From Gammaproteobacteria bacterium (GTDB lineage Bacteria; Pseudomonadota; Gammaproteobacteria; Eutrophobiales; Eutrophobiaceae): a DNA stretch of 8,982 nt. Within the stretch, counting starts at the first letter, position 1, and each line of letters begins with the position of its first letter. This document shows, piece after piece, positions 6,392 through 8,982 of the stretch. The translations under genes were made by a program, and so were the position numbers. Location: the NCBI GenBank assembly GCA_004356415.1, contig SMWN01000062.1, forward strand, positions 1 through 8,982. Direction: 5' to 3'. The notes beneath the pieces are model-generated. The model ran no database searches and had not been told where the DNA came from. It worked only from the letters and a program-made list of their open reading frames with translations.

Positions 6392-6840
6392 GTGAAGATA
6401 TCGCCTTAATTCGCAAGCAGGCATTAAGATTGCTCTCAAGACGAGAGCATAGTGTCAGCGAGTTGGTACGAAAACTGAATAAAGGCGATGGGTGTAGTGA
6501 AGATGTGCTGGCAGTCGTCGAGCAGCTTCGTGATGAAGGTTTGCAGAGTGATGATCGTTATACAGAGGCCTATGTTTACAGCCGTGTGCAAAGAGGTTAC
6601 GGGCCAGTTCGGATCCGACAGGAATTGCGCGAAAGAAGCATCAGTGACGAACTGCTTGCCTTACATCTTGAAATAAATGACCCCCGTTGGAACGAAGAAG
6701 TACGTCATGTGCGTGAAAAAAAATATGGAAAGGTTTTGCCATCAACCTATCAGGATAAAATAAAACAATCACAGTTTTTGCAATATCGTGGTTTTACCAG
6801 TGAGCAAATCAGACGAATTTTTAGAACAGACGAAGCCTGA
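6388..6840 (+). CDS. recX: Regulatory protein RecX, probable CTG start
   Basis: RecX binds RecA filaments and limits their extension and activity. Reading from CTG 6388 gives 150 residues; E. coli RecX has 166. Family features are the first repeat (IALIRKQALRLLSRREHSVSELVRKL), LRDEGLQSDDRYTEAYVYSRVQRGYGPVRIRQELRERSIS in the middle, and a C-terminal QSQFLQYRGFTSEQIRRIF. The start is unusual. The frame is open from 6367, but it has no ATG, GTG or TTG until TTG 6430, which would begin inside the conserved first helix and leave 136 residues. CTG 6388 overlaps the recA stop as CTGA and follows GAGGAAG (6374-6380) by seven bases, the best Shine-Dalgarno in the window, although those bases also encode acidic residues of RecA. 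ATC 6400 and ATT 6409 are other rare-start options. Function is secure from sequence; the start is not. It is almost certainly cotranscribed and translationally coupled with recA. Confidence 0.93.
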   Translation: MSEDIALIRKQALRLLSRREHSVSELVRKLNKGDGCSEDVLAVVEQLRDEGLQSDDRYTEAYVYSRVQRGYGPVRIRQELRERSISDELLALHLEINDPRWNEEVRHVREKKYGKVLPSTYQDKIKQSQFLQYRGFTSEQIRRIFRTDEA

Positions 6841-6853
6841 AAATAAGCAAATC

Positions 6854-8982
6854 ATGAAAAGCAGTTCCGACATCCGAGATGCCTTCCTGAATTATTTCCG
6901 CGACAGGGATCATGAAGTCGTGGTGAGTAGTTCCCTGGTTCCGGGGAACGATCCGACTTTGTTGTTTACCAACGCCGGGATGGTGCAATTCAAGGATGTT
7001 TTTCTGGGCATAGAGAAACGTCCATACAATAAAGCGGTTACCTCGCAATGTTGTGTTCGCGCAGGTGGTAAGCATAACGATCTTGAAAATGTGGGATATA
7101 CCGCACGCCACCATACCTTTTTTGAGATGCTGGGGAATTTTAGTTTTGGTGATTATTTTAAGCATGAAGCCATTGCTTATGCATGGGAGTTTTTAACAAA
7201 GGAATTAGATATCCCTGAATCACGTCTCTGGGTGTCTGTTTTTGAAGACGATGATGAGGCTGCAGATATCTGGCTCAATGATATCGGTGTTGCAAAGGAA
7301 CGTTTTAGTCGTTGTGGTGAGAAATATAATTTCTGGCAATTGGGAGATACAGGTCCCTGCGGACCTTGCACAGAAATATTTTATGACCATGGTGAGGATG
7401 TCCCAGGCGGGCCCCCCGGCAGTCCTGATCAGGAAGGGGATCGCTACATTGAAATCTGGAACCTTGTATTTACCCAATACAATCGCGATGCGGAAGGCAA
7501 CCTGAATCCGATTCCCTCACCTTCTGTGGACACGGGGATGGGTCTGGAGCGGGTTACTGCTGTCGTGCAAAACGTGCATAACAATTATGACATTGATATT
7601 TTTCAATCACTGATCGCCTCTATCAAATCCCTGATTCAGGAAGAAATGACCCAGGAAGAAATGACCCAGGGAGACATTACCAAGACAGTTTCCTTACAAG
7701 TGATTGCAGACCATATACGTTCCTGTGCATTTATTATTACGGATGGTGTTGTCCCTTCTAATGAAGGCCGTGGATATGTATTACGCAGAATTATCCGTCG
7801 TGCAATCAGACATGGGAATAAACTGGGTTTCACTGAACCGTTTTTTCATAAGCTGGTGTCACCTTTAAATCAATTAATGGGCGAGGCTTACCCTAAACTG
7901 GATAAAAATTGTCAGCGTGTCAGTCAGGTTTTACTGCAGGAAGAGCAACGTTTTGCAGAAACCCTGGAGCAGGGACTCAAACATCTTGAAGCTGCAATCA
8001 GTGAAATGCAGGGTTCAGTTATTTCGGGAGACGTCGTATTCAAACTCTATGACACTTACGGATTTCCTGTTGATTTAACGGCCGATATTGCACGCGAGCG
8101 TGGTTTAACCCTGGATAATGCAACTTATGAAAAAGCCATGGAACAGCAACGCCATCGTGCCCGGTCAGCGAACAAGTTTCGTGTCGATATGTTGGAATTA
8201 CCGGACACAGATTTAAAAACGGAATTCACCGGTTACGAACTAGTGACACAGGAAGCGACCCAAAAAGCGACAGTTGAAGCCTTATATCAGGATGGTAAAA
8301 CAGTGGATACCTTGAAGGCTGGAGATTCGGGTGGAGTCATACTCAATAAGACGCCGTTTTATGCAGAGTCCGGAGGTCAGATCGGCGATACGGGTTTACT
8401 GTCTGCTGAGGGGATAATATTTGATGTCAGTGATACACAGAAACAGGGCTTGGCACATGTGCATTTAGGGTCACTACAAGAGGGTGAATTAAAAGTTGGT
8501 CAGCTTTTGAATTGTCGGATTGATCAGATCCGGCGTTTACACATTATGCGTAACCATTCTGCCACGCATTTACTGCATGCTGCCTTGAGAAAACTATTGG
8601 GGGAGCATGTTACACAGAAAGGCTCTTTAGTTAGCCCAGAGAGGTTACGTTTTGATTTCTCACATACCGAGCCTGTCAATGCAGATCAGTTATTGCAAAT
8701 TGAATCATTGGTGAATCATCAAATTCTTGAGAACAGGGAGACAGAAGTTCAGGTGATGTCGCTTGAGGATGCCAAAAAGTCCGGGGCTATGTCATTGTTT
8801 GGTGAGAAATATGACGAGTCCGTCCGGGTACTCAAGATTGGTGGAGAATTCTCCACAGAATTATGTGGTGGCACGCACGTGAGCCGCACCGGAGATATTG
8901 GCCTAATGAAGATAATTTCCGAGTCCGGTGTTGCAGCAGGTGTTCGCCGACTCGAAGCAGTTACGGGCGAAGGTGCACTGGA
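6854..8982 (+). CDS. alaS: Alanyl-tRNA synthetase, partial (3' end beyond window)
   Basis: AlaS charges tRNA-Ala with alanine and removes mischarged serine and glycine. ATG 6854 begins 709 complete codons without a stop; the family has about 870, so the end of the C-terminal C-Ala region is missing. The class II catalytic core is at the N-terminus: SSLVPGNDPTLLFTNAGM, motif 2 with Arg69 and Lys73 (VRAGGKHND), ARHHTFFEMLGNFSFGDYFK, and motif 3 in SVDTGMGLER. The tRNA-recognition helical domain follows (RSCAFIITDGVVPSNEGRGYVLRRIIRRAIRHG). The editing domain has FYAESGGQIGDTG and the zinc-binding residues His568, His572 (HSATH), Cys671 and His675 (CGGTH). Position 66 is Cys (SQCCVRAGG) where Arg or Lys is usual, and residues 262-276 are a tandem repeat. 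The gene starts 13 bases after recX, behind a weak TAAG (6844-6847). recA-recX-alaS is a common gammaproteobacterial order. Confidence 0.98.
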   Translation, partial: MKSSSDIRDAFLNYFRDRDHEVVVSSSLVPGNDPTLLFTNAGMVQFKDVFLGIEKRPYNKAVTSQCCVRAGGKHNDLENVGYTARHHTFFEMLGNFSFGDYFKHEAIAYAWEFLTKELDIPESRLWVSVFEDDDEAADIWLNDIGVAKERFSRCGEKYNFWQLGDTGPCGPCTEIFYDHGEDVPGGPPGSPDQEGDRYIEIWNLVFTQYNRDAEGNLNPIPSPSVDTGMGLERVTAVVQNVHNNYDIDIFQSLIASIKSLIQEEMTQEEMTQGDITKTVSLQVIADHIRSCAFIITDGVVPSNEGRGYVLRRIIRRAIRHGNKLGFTEPFFHKLVSPLNQLMGEAYPKLDKNCQRVSQVLLQEEQRFAETLEQGLKHLEAAISEMQGSVISGDVVFKLYDTYGFPVDLTADIARERGLTLDNATYEKAMEQQRHRARSANKFRVDMLELPDTDLKTEFTGYELVTQEATQKATVEALYQDGKTVDTLKAGDSGGVILNKTPFYAESGGQIGDTGLLSAEGIIFDVSDTQKQGLAHVHLGSLQEGELKVGQLLNCRIDQIRRLHIMRNHSATHLLHAALRKLLGEHVTQKGSLVSPERLRFDFSHTEPVNADQLLQIESLVNHQILENRETEVQVMSLEDAKKSGAMSLFGEKYDESVRVLKIGGEFSTELCGGTHVSRTGDIGLMKIISESGVAAGVRRLEAVTGEGAL
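7637..7681 (+). repeat. 15-base tandem repeat inside alaS
   Basis: CAGGAAGAAATGACC occurs twice without a mismatch (7637-7651, 7652-7666), followed by a third copy with three changes (7667-7681). The unit is five codons, so the frame is kept, and the protein reads QEEMT-QEEMT-QGDIT (residues 262-276). The repeat falls between the catalytic core and the VIADHIRS segment, where E. coli AlaS is about ten residues shorter, so duplication by slippage in a surface loop is likely. Confidence 0.85.

Noticed and set aside
5879..6439. 186-codon open frame on the minus strand opposite recA
   Set aside because: It lies antisense to the fully conserved recA coding sequence, has no recognisable family features and fits the pattern of a chance reverse frame.
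6838..6856. Promoter or terminator between recX and alaS
   Set aside because: The gap is 13 bases with no hairpin or promoter hexamers, which fits cotranscription.

Overview
The window is an ordinary chromosomal housekeeping segment. Every protein I can read resembles its Escherichia coli counterpart along its whole visible length, and the gene order (xseA divergent from guaB-guaA-tadA, then pncC-recA-recX-alaS) fits a gammaproteobacterium. Base composition looks moderate, somewhat under 50% G+C by eye. I cannot name the genus. I see no rRNA, tRNA, CRISPR array, phage gene or intact transposase.

Left part (1-2323): the minus strand carries the first half of xseA (exonuclease VII large subunit), cut by the window edge. 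A 149-base divergent region follows, with a strong guaB promoter whose G+C-rich discriminator resembles that of rRNA promoters. guaB (IMP dehydrogenase) comes next.

Middle part (2324-5078): guaA (GMP synthase) follows guaB after a 125-base gap ending in a 14-base tandem repeat that runs into the guaA start codon. guaB and guaA together convert IMP to XMP to GMP. tadA (tRNA adenosine deaminase) follows, possibly from its own promoter, and pncC (NMN amidohydrolase) starts 18 bases after it.

Right part (5079-8982): a 160-base MITE-like palindromic element sits between pncC and recA, and its right end is only 66 bases from the recA start. recA (recombinase) is complete. recX (RecA modulator) overlaps the end of recA and seems to use a CTG start. 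alaS (alanyl-tRNA synthetase) follows 13 bases later and runs off the window end.

I found no new multi-gene system. The points worth a second look are small: the element upstream of recA together with the absence of a recognisable LexA box, the probable CTG start of recX, the tandem repeat at the guaA start, a 15-base tandem duplication inside alaS, an Arg/Lys-to-Cys change in AlaS, and weak Shine-Dalgarno sequences at most starts.
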